A stretch of DNA of 64,000 nucleotides, from positions 18,769-82,768 of the forward strand of contig JADDMT010000120.1 in NCBI GenBank assembly GCA_021401465.1, read 5' to 3'. Below are positions 34,893 through 45,489 of this stretch, one piece after another. The translations under genes and the position numbers were made by a program. The notes beneath the pieces are model-generated. The model was not told the DNA's origin. It worked only from the letters and a program-made list of their open reading frames with translations, and searched no databases. Source of the stretch: Teratosphaeria epicoccoides (taxonomy: Eukaryota > Ascomycota > Dothideomycetes > Mycosphaerellales > Teratosphaeriaceae). Numbering within the stretch: position 1 is the stretch's first letter; every line of letters begins with the position of its first letter.

Positions 34893-37800
34893 ACCTACGG
34901 ACAGACCAGACAGGGCTGCAACGATGTGCCGCGATTGGCGCTAGATACGCGAACAACCTTAGAGTATGGTTGCACATCGACGAGACGCCAGCTAGGGCCT
35001 TAATAGATTCAGGATGTACTGGAATCTTCATGACGCCTAAGTTCGCCAGGACAGCTAGGATAAAGCTACAGGCGAAAACGAATGCTTTCTCGCTACAAGC
35101 GATCGATGGAAAGCCGGTCACGTACAACCAAGGAATAGTTGACGAGGAGACCGAGATAATGCCTCTACGGATAGGACGCTACCGAGAGATGCTCTAGTTC
35201 GACATCACGGAGTCGCCAGGCTCGGATGTAGTACTAGGGTTGCCATGGCTAAGGAACGCTAACCCCTATATCGACTAGAAGAATGAGAGGATCTAGTTCC
35301 CAGAACTCTCAAGATCGATACCTCTACCTGTAGTGCACGACGCACTAGGCAAGATCGAAATATGTGCTATGACTTCAAGCAAGATGGTAGCTGCCATCAA
35401 GGATCCAGAACAGGAAGTGCACGTCCTATAGGTCAAAGCAACGCAGTCAGAAGTCAGGGTCGAATTTACAGTTCCTGATGAGTATAAAGAGTTCGCTACT
35501 CTTTTCGAGGAAGAACCCGACCAAGAAGCTCTGCCAGAACACTAGGAGTAGGACCACGGGATACCCTTACTCCCTAGCAAGACACCGACGAAGCAATTAG
35601 TTCGCCCGTTATTAGCAGCGAAACTAGAGATTCTCCGGAAATACCTAGAAGACAACCTCCGGAAAGGCTTCATTCGCGAGTCGCAGTCCCCGGCCGGATA
35701 TCCGATCCTGTTTGTGCCTAAGGGGGAAGATGACTAGCGACTCTGCGTGGATTATCGTGGATTAAACGACATCACGATAAAGAATAGTTATCCGCTTCCT
35801 TTGCTCTCGGAATTGCAGGACCGCCTGCAAGGAGCAATGTAGTTCTCGAAGTTCGACATACCCGGAGCGTATAATCGAATTCGAATTAAGGAAGGCGAAG
35901 AATAGAAGACCGCGTTCCGAACTAGGTTCGGGCACTACGAGTACATGGTCATGCTATTTAGGTTGACAAACGCCCTAGCTACATGGCAGGCATTTATCAA
36001 CAATGTGCTACGAGAGTACCTCGACGTCTTTATGGTTGTATACCTAGACGACATCCTCGTCTATTCCCGGACGATCGAAGAACATAGGACTCACGTACGT
36101 AAGGTACTTCAGAAACTCCAGGACTACCGACTAAAGGTCAAGCCGTAGAAGAGCGAGTTTCATAAGCAGGAAGTACAATTCCTTGGCTACGTAGTAGCAT
36201 GGAATAGAATCAAGATGGACACCAAGAAAGTCTAGGTCGTAAAAGAGTAGCCTACGCCGACTAATGTTAAGGAAGTATAGTCCTTCCTTAGATTCGCCAA
36301 CTTCTACAGGAGATTTGTGGCAAACTATTCGAAGATCACGGCACTACTTACGACTCTTACGACGAAGGATACACCATTCGTATGGGATGACGCCTAACGG
36401 AATGCCTTCGAGGAACTTAAGCGACGATTTACAGATCAGCCGATCTTACTTGTGTTCGACCCGGATAAGCCTATCACAGTCGAAACAGATGCCTCCGACG
36501 TAGCACTCGGGGCATGCTTGAGTCAACTAGGACCGAGTAGACGACTACAGCTAGTCGCCTACTACTCGAGGAAATTGTCTAGACCGGAACTCCGATATGA
36601 CGTCCACGACAAAGAACTTCTAGCCATAGTAGACGCCTACAAGGCCTGGCGGGTCTACTTAGAAGGTTCTAAGCACTAGGTCACGGTCTACACAGACCAT
36701 GAGAACTTGCGATACTTCACAACGACGAAAGAGTTAAACTGACGACAGGTTCGGTAGAGCGAGGAGCTCTCTAGTTTTAACTGTAAGATCGTCTATCGCA
36801 AGGGGACCGACAACGCACGCGCCGATGCACTTAGCCGCCAGACGGACTACATGAAGGGCGTGAAGCGGGAGAAACATGCTGTTCTCTAGGAAAATAGCGA
36901 TAGCACGCTAGGAGTTAACCGACTTGCGGCTACGACTGTTACATGGACTAGTGGTTTTCAGGACGACCTGAAGAACGCCCTAATCCATGACCTAACCGCA
37001 CTTGCTGTCCGCGACGACATTGATGGACAGGAGGATTAGGAAGACGAAGACGGAATCCTTCTGTTTCAAGGATTAGTATACGTGCTAACGTCTTTACGAT
37101 CGGAACTACTACGCCTCCGACATGACGTACCTCAGGCAGGACACCCGGGAGTGTCTAAAATGAAGCAAATTCTCCGACAAGAATATTACTTCCCTAGGAT
37201 GAGCAAGGCAATCGAGGACTACGTCCGTCGATGTGTGACTTGCCGACGAAGTAAGCACGACCGTCACAGACCGTATAGGCTACTACGACTACTAAAGGTA
37301 CCTTAACGGCCATAGGAATCGCTCGCTATGGATTTTATCGTCAAACTACCTTAGTCGAGAGAACCCGCGACTAATGAGTTCTTCGACAGGATCATGGTAG
37401 TAGTCGACCGATTTACCAAGTTCGGGAAATTTATCCCTTACCGCGAAGACTTCAAGACTAAAGATATCGCGCATGTCTTCATCAAATGGGTAGTAGCATT
37501 ACATGGCATACTACAGGACCTAGTAACGGATCGAGGATCCGTGTTTACCTCTAACTTCTAGAGAGCCCTAATGAGACAATTCCAGGTCAAACATCGATTA
37601 AGTACTTCCTTCTACCCTTAGACGGATAGACAGACAGAACGCCTAAATCAGACGTTAGAACAGTACCTTCGATCCTATGTTAATAGGGACTAGAACAACT
37701 AGGTAGAGTTGTTGCTAATGGCATAGCTCGCGTATAATAGTACGCCGGCAGAGTCGACAGGACTCTCGCCATTTCAGATGGCGTATAGATCAGCTATAGA

Positions 37801-38389
37801 AGACATTCCAGACGTCTTAGCTAGTGATCCGAACCTAGTAGCACTCGGACGAGTAGAACATCTACGCCGACTGCAAACAGAAGCACGACTCGACCTGCAG
37901 TTCTATTAGCAGAACATAGCACGGTACGCGAATCGTAAGAGAATTGAGGGACTAATTCTAAAGGAGGGGGACAAGGTGTATCTCCTCCGCCGTCACATCA
38001 AATCGGACAAACCGAGTAAAAAACTAGACGCTGTAAAACTAGGACCATTCAGGATTAAGGCCAAGACGGGACCAGTCAATTTTGAATTACAGCTACCCAA
38101 GCAGATGAGAATACACCCTGTGTTCCATGTCTCTCTGCTAGAACAAGCAGCGCCGGACGCCGCACTGCAATCAGAACCCTTACTACTCGACCCTGAAGTG
38201 GAAGAACCGGAGTACTCTGTCGAAAGGATTATCGACACTCGCTAGCGGGACAGACAGCGACAGTACTTAGTAAAATGGGAAGGATATGGGAGTACCGAGA
38301 ACACCTGGGAACCCCTAGAACACCTGCGAAACTGTTAGCAAAAGATACGAAGTTTCGAGAAAGGAACGAACCTAGGAAGAAGATCCTAA
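34871..38389 (+). pseudogene. pol: pol of G1 (protease, RT, RNase H, integrase, chromodomain)
   Basis: In the -1 frame to gag, ending at TAA 38387-38389. Protease ALIDSGCTGIFM at about 34998-35033. RT VDYRGLN near 35746 and YLDDILVYS at 36041-36067. RNase H TVETDASDVALG near 36477 and YDVHDKELLAIV near 36595. Integrase H-H-C-C finger (GHPG near 37138, CVTCRR near 37235) and catalytic D, D, E blocks near 37330, 37528 (VTDRGSVF) and 37640 (TERLNQ). C-terminal chromodomain YSVERIID...YLVKWEGYGSTENTWEP at 38214-38320. Stops are almost only TAG, commonly where Trp follows a C. Non-functional as it stands. The 3' end overlaps the antisense gene by 18 bases. Confidence 0.93.
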
Positions 38390-39004
38390 GCCACGACTAG
38401 ACTCCTGCGGGACGCCGTCGACCGGCTCGGCTATCACGCCATCCAGGAAACCCTAATATGAGGAGTTAGCGAAACCCTCCATTACGCTCCATGTCGTAGG
38501 ACTAAGAGCGAGACCCGCGGAAGGATCTAGGTCAAGAAGAAACCCGGCCTGCGCAAGAGCTTGTTCCTCGGCCTCCTCCTCCCTGATCTCGCGCTCCTCG
38601 AGAGCGCGACCATCTTCGACCTCCTAGTCGACTACGTCTAACTGTTTTCGAAGACGCATCTCCTTCGCATGCGCCTCTAGCATCTTCTGCGAAGCTTCGG
38701 CTAGGACTACCTTCGCACGATCGAGATCGGCAATTAGTCTTTTCCGCCGATCGCCTAACTTCTTCCATTCGACCTCTGTTACCTTCGCGTCGCAACTCCG
38801 ACAGTTGCTAAAGTGACATTGCGAACATTTCCCCGAGGAAATGTGTACCTAACAGACGAGCTTTAGCTCTTGACACTAAGTACAGGACTTCATGCTGTCC
38901 TAGCCCTGACGATGGATTCGATTCGCGCGGCGTTTGCGTTTCTGCGTTGAAGGGGCGTTAGTGTCTAGAATGACACAAGGCAGTGATGTAGAAAGAGAAG
39001 ACAT
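38372..39004 (-). pseudogene. G-family antisense gene: Zn2Cys6-like coiled-coil protein, G1 copy
   Basis: 211 codons including stop, convergent with pol and overlapping its end by 18 bases. After a short basic stretch (KRKRRANR) comes a Cys cluster at 38792-38884 with spacing C-x2-C-x6-C, then C-x2-C-x7-C nine residues later, including a Lys at the place typical of fungal Zn(II)2Cys6 domains. Residues about 80-150 form a charged heptad-rich coiled coil, followed by an acidic EEREIREEEAEEQ segment and a short hydrophobic/Ser-rich tail. Only five internal stops occur, all TAG. Copy B keeps the same length. The combination resembles a small transcription-factor-like protein; that role is inference. 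The spacing is similar to, not proof of, the GAL4-type family. Confidence 0.78.
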
Positions 39005-39083
39005 CACAGTTTGAAAGAAGGAACTAGAGAAACCCCGCACTAATGAGGTAGCTTAGGGACGAGCTAGACTAAGAGGGGGATAG
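39005..39083 (+). other. G1 3' untranslated region and polypurine tract
   Basis: Short segment upstream of the antisense ATG; ends in AAGAGGGGGATAG (39071-39083), the polypurine primer for plus-strand synthesis, directly abutting the 3' LTR. Confidence 0.8.
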
Positions 39084-39573
39084 TGTCATGAGTGTCAGGA
39101 GTACTGTCTAGAGTACTGTAGGATACAGGATCATGTAGGTCCTAAGTGCTATGAGTCATAGTACCGTCATGGGAGTACTATGAGTTATAGGCATAGTCAT
39201 AGAAGAAAGGATCTGTCACGTAAGGACAGATCCCCGGATCTGTAGGGTTAGTCTACAGATCTATGGGCTTGCAAGGAAGAAGGGATCTGTCACGTGATAA
39301 CAGACCCTTAGATCTGTAGGGTTAGTCCACAGATCTACAGACACGGATCTGTCGGGTCTGTCGACAGATCTAACAGAGCTGCTCTGTCGCTCTCTAGTAT
39401 ATAGGGATGGCTTTAGGACAGGCAGTTAGGAGCTTCGTGCTTAATCTCAATTCAATCCTCTCTTGCTTAGAGGAGAGTTAGTTACAAGGTTAACTGCTAT
39501 TGTCGATATTCTTCACAGCTCCCGAGTCTAACACCTAGTCACCTTCCTGCTATCGGCACCTACCCTTATGACA
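39084..39573 (+). repeat. 3' LTR of G1
   Basis: 490 bp, TGTCATGAG...CTTATGACA, followed by the CTTAA duplicate. Confidence 0.95.
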
Positions 39574-40109
39574 CTTAAGCTGAACTTTCATAGGATTATT
39601 TAGTATGCTACTAGCCATAGTACTCTACGTCAGAGTCAGAGTCCATATTTAGCGCGTTAGAGTTCGCAATCTGTAGGTCTAAGCCCTCTAGCTACTATGT
39701 AGAGGCCTAGGCTATAGTTGCCTTTAGCTCTTTAAGCTCCTCCTCCTTAATTCGGTCGCATCGATCTATTATATAGGATTGCTAAGGCTAATTGTTAAGA
39801 GCGCGCTACTATATACAACGATTCGTAGGACTGTTATTAGGTTACGCTTACTAATCTGTTAGAGGTCTCTAACTCTCGTCAGATTCGTCTAGGTGCCTCT
39901 AACTAGTTAGACATTTCTAAAGCAAGCTTGTATCGTCCTAGTAGTAGGCCTCGAGCTAGCAGGGATCCGGCCCTTACAAGCTCGTAGCCTAGTAGTCAGA
40001 GTTCTTAGCCTTGACGTAGCGGTCAGAGTTCTCGGTCCTAGCGTGGCAGTAGTAGTTCTCGTAGTCCTAGTGTAGGCTGCAGGTAATTTAGGCGGAGATT
40101 TTGGTTAAC
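39574..40109 (-). other. E2 accessory region next to the G1 insertion
   Basis: Homologous to 17871-18363 and the E1 junction. The plus-strand frame with a FSALEFAICRSKPSSYYV block and Ser-rich SSLSSSSL is nearly free of stops from 39630 to 39760. The opposite strand also reads well, with a DRIKEEELKELKATI start in which the initiator is ATA in this copy. Coding strand unresolved. Confidence 0.42.
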
Positions 40110-40553
40110 AAATGAGATTCCTAAGGTAGTAGGTTATCTAGTATATTTGTAGTGCTACTATCTAGTAGCAGACATATGCGTAATAAGAACTAAAAAGCTA
40201 CTTCCTTAGCTAAAGCTACTCTACTACTCTGTTAAACTAGGTTCCTAGTTTTGGCTTCGTTAGACTGTTAGTAACTATGTTAGAGGTCTTAACATAGCTG
40301 ATAGATATGATTGCCTTCTTACATGGATTGCGTTAGTAGTAGTAGGCTACGTTAATATGCTTTAACCTCTTGCTTGTATAAGTATCCCTAGCAAGGGTAA
40401 TTGCCGCTTAGTTGTCTCCTCGTAGCTACACTATAGGTAACCTAATCGCGAACTTCATCTCCTCTTTAATAAGTAGGCTCTAACTAATGTGTCGCTCTGT
40501 CTTCATATCTTAGGGAATCTAACATAGGAACTACGACTACTTCGCACATATTG
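40110..40553 (-). pseudogene. pol: 3' end of copia pol (RNase H) of E2
   Basis: Reverse complement is homologous to E1 pol at about 17430-17870. It is interrupted at 40553 by the 3' LTR of F2; the rest resumes at 53239. Decayed by transitions. Confidence 0.82.
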
Positions 40554-40725
40554 TGTTATAGGTAAACAGCATGTACATAGGGGTTTATGTAGTATTTGAC
40601 AAGTATAATAGGGAGAGAAGGACTATCTGCTAGCTATCCGGTCCTTTATAGCTAGCCTTGTCCCTTGGCAGGGGTCGCGTATAGGCCTTAGCCTGTACTA
40701 AGGACCTAGGGCCTTGCCCTTTACA
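40554..40725 (-). repeat. 3' LTR of F2
   Basis: 172 bp, TGTTATAGG...CCCTTTACA. Followed at 40726-40750 by a C-run and CTCCTCTCCCC, which is a polypurine tract on the element's sense strand. Confidence 0.9.
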
Positions 40726-41223
40726 TTACCCCCCCCCCCTCCTCTCCCCTTCGTTCCTCCTCTATGTAGAACAGCAAGGAACCCGAGGGAGTGCGAGCTC
40801 CTTCCCTGCGTTTTGCGTCCGGATTTAGACAGAGCCGCCTAGAGAGTAGCGGCGTCATGACTAAATCCCCCTACTAATTACTCTCTAGCTTATAAGGCTA
40901 GGCTCCTAACTAGTCTCGTATAGTCTCGTGACTCTACTTCACTTAGCTAAATCTACTTTACTTTACTTCCTATAGTTAAACCTCCCCTACTAACTGTCCT
41001 CTAGTGTATAAGACCCGGCCCCTAGCTAGTCTTGCGCGGTCCCTAAACTCTACTTTACTTAGCTAAGTCTACGTCACCTTACTTCACTTCACTTCACTTC
41101 TACTCTCGTAGTCCGAGCTATTAAGGGGGCGCTCCTAGGCCTATGCTAGCGCGTACCTTACTATATTAAAATCGCCCTTTAGTACTACTCTTGCTTCCTT
41201 TCTCTTACATGCTTATTTACATA

Positions 41224-41265
41224 GTAAGCCCCCCCCCTTCCTTTTCTCCTGACCTTCTCTTTTAG
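41224..41265 (+). other. Predicted 42-nt intron 1 of F antisense gene
   Basis: GTAAGC donor, long pyrimidine tract, CTGAC-like branch, TTTTAG acceptor; in-phase. Alternatively a mutated CAG codon within an uninterrupted frame. Confidence 0.45.
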
Positions 41266-41773
41266 AGTCTAGGCAATACTAACAGGCGTCAGATAGCGCC
41301 TACTATATACTACGTCGACTATACCCTCTAGGGCGTAGATTACGTCTACTAGTTAGTAAGTCCTAGGTTCCTTGCTATTCTGCCTAGCCTACGCTAACTT
41401 TTCTAGTCTACCTATGCCCGCACCTACAGGCAATGCGCTAGTAAGCGCTTAAACTACAAGGCCCTATATGTTTCATTTAGTGTCTATGCAAAACGCCCTG
41501 CTAACCCGGCTAGCCCTACTCTTGCCTATGTCTCCTACGCCTCCTAGACCTAGTCCTAGGACACTAACAGGTATGACCTGTACCCTAGGCTCTTTTACAC
41601 AGCTAACATTATAATAGCGCTACTGCCTATAGCGGCCTTTGTAGTTAGTAGGGCTATTATCTAGGTATTTTCTACTAGTGCCTCCTTTGTTTGCTCCGCT
41701 AACTCCTATTTAGCGTTATAGCCTAGGAGGTAACAGGCACTGTTGCCGCTGCTATCGCCTAGTAGGGCCTCCT

Positions 41774-41843
41774 GTAAGTACATCCTATACTCTGTGTGTT
41801 TTTACGTGCTAACTATTCGAAAGGTCTAGGGGCGTTCTACTAG
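41774..41843 (+). other. Predicted 70-nt intron 2 of F antisense gene
   Basis: GTAAGT donor, GCTAAC branch site, CTACTAG acceptor. Its length (1 mod 3) exactly reconciles the upstream and downstream reading frames. Confidence 0.6.
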
Positions 41844-42299
41844 CGCTTACTCTAGGTAGGTAGTAGGAGAACGCTACTAGTAAGGGCAAGAGCCCTTAGC
41901 AGGCCAAGTCTAGCACCGCTGCCTAGGGCCCTAGCCTTTTAGCCAGGGATTCTAATAGCGGCCTAGGCGACAGGTCTAGGGGGTCTAGCTAGGACCCCTT
42001 AGATAGTAAGGGGTCTGTTAGCGACCCTATCGCTACTAACAGTAGGGCTAGCCCTGCTAGCGGGGCTCCTAGTGACAATCCTGCGTGATTGTTGCTAGGG
42101 TCCCTGTTCTTAGCGTAAGGTCCTACAGCTAGGGGGCTTTTTCTTTTTCTGTATATATAGTTAACTAATGTAAATTTTCCCCTTTATTGTGTCCTTCTTA
42201 AAACGCCTATACTCCTTGTCAAAAACGCTAGGCCCTACTTTCTAAGCCCCGCATCTTCCCTTCCTCTTGTCCTACCTCTCCCTTAGTCTGTCCGCGCTT

Positions 42300-43944
42300 T
42301 CTGCGCTTCCCTAAGTCTATTCAAAGCGGTCTATTACCTCGGTGACTATGAGGTTCTCTAAGGGTTCCTACGTAGGGTCGTAGTACCCTGACTATTTTAC
42401 TAGGACCTCGCGCCCTTTTCCCCTCCTCTTGTTCCTTGCGTAAAGTATCTCCTCTACTAACTACTCTTTATACGACTCGAACAACATAGGGTCCGGCTGT
42501 TTGTCGTCGTTCTCCTGTCTAGGCATAGGGTCTTTGCCTACTAGTCTTAGCAGGTTAGTATAGAACACTAGGTGTATATTACTTAGGAGCCTAGTCAAAC
42601 AGATAGAGACTAGTAATATTACCTAGGCTACTATGTACTTCGCGTGCTTAGTATCTAAGCTTTTCTATAGTCTCTCTGTAGTGTAGTTCTACAGATCTAG
42701 CTAGACCTTGTTACCGATTTTGTAAATTAGGGTAGGGCTCTAACATTTATTAGCAGACTCCTCTTGTTCTTACATAGAGGCTGCTATCGTGGCTTAGCAG
42801 ATTCCTGTTATGCTCTAGATCTTCTCTACAAACACCTTTGCCCTCTTAGCAGCTTTTAACGGGCTAGGCTCTTCGACGTCCTTAGCTAAAGGCATAGGGC
42901 CCTATACTTTGTAGCTATAGGTAGCAAAGAAGGAGCTTATGCTAATCCCCGAGTAATACCTCCCGTTTAGCGCTAGTTAAGCTACGGGTAGCTACTGCTT
43001 CTAGTCAGATTACTCATGATTAATGTAGTTCTAGAGGTACGCTTATACCTCTTAGTTAAGGTGTTTAGGGCCTCTGTCTGTTTGTAGGTAGTATGCGGAG
43101 CTTAACCGCTAGGATACTCCTACTCTTTCACAAAAGGCCCTCTAAAAGGTGCTAGTCTAGTTAGTATCCTAGTCGCTTATAATAGCTATTAGCATTCCGT
43201 GGTACTAGGCCTAACAGTCTATGAAATTTTCCGCGCATTCCTCTACTTTTATACTAGGTATCGCCTATAATACTACGGACTTGCATAAGCGGTCTTTAAT
43301 AACCTATAGGTACTAACATCCCTTAGACTCGGGCAGATCCATTATCAAGTCTATCGAGATTTCCTAGAAGAATCTATTAGGGACTAGTAATAGCTTTAGT
43401 AGTCTGTGTTTATGCTCTCTCTATACCTTATTATGACTACAGTAGTCATAGTTCCTTAGGAACCGCCAGACGTGCTTAGACAGCAATGGCTAATAGAAGT
43501 TACGCCCTAGGATCATTGTCGTAGCATCCTGTCCTAGATGCCTGTATACTAGAGCGTCATGCATAGACTAGATTAGCCTTATCCTAAGCGTGTCGTTACT
43601 TTTGTCTCTAGGGTCTAGGGTGTTATGCCTAGGCTGACTAGCTGTTACTCCTAGGACCTAGAGCTTGTCGCGGTATTGCAGGAAGCCTCTCTTGTTAATC
43701 TTGTAGTCCCCTGCTTGTAATTTCAGCTTTACTCTAGCTAGTGGCGTCTGTCTAGAAGCCGCTATTTGCTACATAGCTCGTCCTTTTCTACTCTAGCTAC
43801 CTACAAATCGTTAAGGGTATAGTCCTAGAAAGGCCTAGTAGGTTCTAGGTTAGAGGGCATAGAGTTAACGAGTAGCAGTTTGTTCTTAACTAAGGTAGTA
43901 GATACTATGTAGGTCAAGGTAATTAGTACACTATTACTACTCTC
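42300..43944 (-). pseudogene. pol: integrase and chromodomain of F2 pol, decayed
   Basis: Minus-strand reading from solo LTR H toward the left. Integrase zinc-finger region near 43430-43620 (a RHLGQDATTMILG block and NYDYC), catalytic core near 42930-43380 (DLIMDLPES, VIKDRL, TDRGPKHLNQE), then a C-terminal chromodomain with EVLVK-SGYYDPT-EPLENLIVTEV near 42330-42420. TAG stops occur at Trp/Gln. Upstream continuity with RNase H is broken only by solo LTR H. Confidence 0.82.
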
Positions 43945-44342
43945 TGTTACTAACCTCGCTATCGACTAAGCCTAAAGAGGAATAGTCAAGTCACGTAGGG
44001 CAATTATTCTTTAGAGAGGTAATAGTAAACAGGAACGATGTAACCTAAAAGGAACAAAGGTTAAATTCTAATTAGTAAGATGATAACATAAGTTAAACGC
44101 GTTTAAGCCATAAGGGCATCTTAGCGTTCCTAAATACATAGGAGACATTAGTATGTAACAGAGTATGTCTCTATTATGCTCTGTTAGAAACTGTGCTCTA
44201 ATAGAGACAGTCTCTATTACTAAGCCATGTTCTCTGTCTTGGCTCCTATAGAAGCTTCCGAAACAGAGTCACATTGTATGACTTAGAGGGCATCGCATAA
44301 CTCCTCTGTTACGGCTATGTTCTATAACACTATTCTGTAACA
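43945..44342. repeat. Solo LTR, family H
   Basis: 398 bp with TGTTAC...GTAACA inverted ends, flanked by CTCTC and CTCTT (4/5, the difference a transition). It separates the RNase H end from the integrase start of F2. It matches none of the other LTR families here, so it is a fifth family left by LTR-LTR recombination. Confidence 0.72.
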
Positions 44343-44995
44343 CTCTTATCTACTATCTCTGGCTAATTTTCTATGACCTCTAGGTCTAAGAACCTCTTAA
44401 ACCGTAATTCCTTATCTTCTGCTCCTAGCGTGTCCTGCTCTTGCCTTAACAACGCGTCCGTGACTACTGCCTTAGCGCCTAGGTAATATACTAGAGAGAA
44501 CTAGAATTGCGCGAGGGTCTCATACTACCGTATCTGCCGCTTAGACAGCTGCCGCTTAACTATGAAGTACTCTAGGTTTTTGTAGTCTATAAGAATTATG
44601 AAGGGGCTACACGATTTTAGCTTAGGACCCTAGAACTTAAGGCTAGATATCACGGCTAACATCTCCTTGTTGTAGATGTTATAATTAATCTCTGCTTTGT
44701 TAAGCTTCTATGAAAAGAAGCCTACTAGCCTACAGACTCCGTTGCTTTCTTATAGGAGAGCTGCCCCTAACGCAAACCTACTATAGTTAGTCTCTAAAAG
44801 GTCAGCAGCTCCGGGTTCTATTAAGAAAGGACTAGCGCTAAATAGAACTTCGCCTTTAGTGTTTTAAACGTAGACTCCTTACTTTCTCCCTAGGAGATAG
44901 CCTACCCTTCCCTGTAAGCGCTATTAACGGCCTAGCTGTTTTCAAGTAGTTTAGGATAAACATCTTGTAGTAGTTAGCGAAGCTAAGGAATCTAC
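44343..44995 (-). pseudogene. pol: RNase H part of F2 pol
   Basis: Reverse complement is colinear with F1 4600-5230: a YKNLEYFIVKR-like block, the YDKEMLAIVSS-like RNase H block, and FANYY at the right edge, where G copy B interrupts at 44995. Transition-mutated. Confidence 0.82.
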
Positions 44996-45410
44996 TGTCA
45001 TAAGGGTAGATGCTAATAGCAGGAAGGGGATCAGGTGTTAGACTCGAAGAGTAGTAAAGAATATCGACAATATCAATTAGCCTTGTAACTAACTATACCT
45101 AGTAAGGTAACTAGAATTAAGCACGAAGCTCCTAACTGCCTAGCCTGAAACTATTCCTATATACTAGAGAGGTATAGCAGCTCTGTTAGGTCTATTACTA
45201 GACCTATTAGACCTATGTCTGTAGATCTGTAGACTAACCCTACAGATCTAGGTGTCTATCCTTACGTGACAGATCCTTTCCTCTATGTAGGCCTGTAGAT
45301 CTATAGGCTAACCCTACAGATCTAGGTGTCTGTCCTCACATAACAGATCCTTTCCCTATGCATGTGTTATAACTCATGCTATAGTGTTCTAATCTATGAC
45401 TCTTATAACA
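44996..45410 (-). repeat. 3' LTR of G copy B
   Basis: 415 bp, TGTCATAAGGG...CTTATAACA on the plus strand; contains the same inverted-repeat modules as G1 (45220-45340). Confidence 0.94.
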
Positions 45411-45489
45411 CTATCTCTCTCTTAGCCTAGCTTGTACCTAAGCTACCTTATTAGTGCGGGGTTTCTCTTGCCATTCTCTTTGCGTAGTA

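Larger units (their letters stand above)
32556..39573 (+). mobile_element. G-family gypsy chromovirus G1, full length and least decayed
   Basis: 7018 bp; two LTRs of exactly 490 bp; ends TGTCAT...ATGACA; exact target-site duplicate CTTAA at 32551-32555 and 39574-39578. Contains gag, pol with chromodomain, an antisense gene, and a polypurine tract AAGAGGGGGATAG before the 3' LTR. Inserted into the accessory gene of copia E2. Many Trp and Gln codons survive, so it is the youngest complete copy here. Confidence 0.97.
41209..42088 (+). pseudogene. F-family antisense accessory gene with two predicted introns
   Basis: Plus strand, opposed to F2 pol, between chromodomain and 3' LTR. ATG at 41209. 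Predicted intron 1 at 41224-41265 (GTAAGC...TTTTAG, 42 nt) and intron 2 at 41774-41843 (GTAAGT...GCTAAC...CTACTAG, 70 nt). Splicing both gives about 255 codons to TGA at 42086-42088 and explains an otherwise unexplained change of frame. The N-terminal part has a Tyr-rich globular region (YYVDYTL, NYKALYVSF) and a hydrophobic stretch IIIALLPIAAFVV near 41610-41645 that could be a membrane segment or a buried core. The C-terminal 70 residues are Ser/Gly/Asp-rich. Stops are TAG. Only one copy is in the window, so conservation cannot be tested here. Confidence 0.6.

Noticed and set aside
36264..36503. Plus-strand frame in another phase within G1 RNase H
   Set aside because: Overlaps the pol frame that carries LGFANFYR-like and RNase H motifs; shadow.
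37993..38238. Minus-strand frame over the G1 integrase-chromodomain
   Set aside because: Shadow of pol; the sense frame has a recognisable chromodomain.
38532..38795. 87-codon minus-strand frame rich in Arg/Ser/Gly
   Set aside because: A different phase of the G1 antisense gene; the chosen phase has the zinc cluster, coiled coil and conserved length in copy B.
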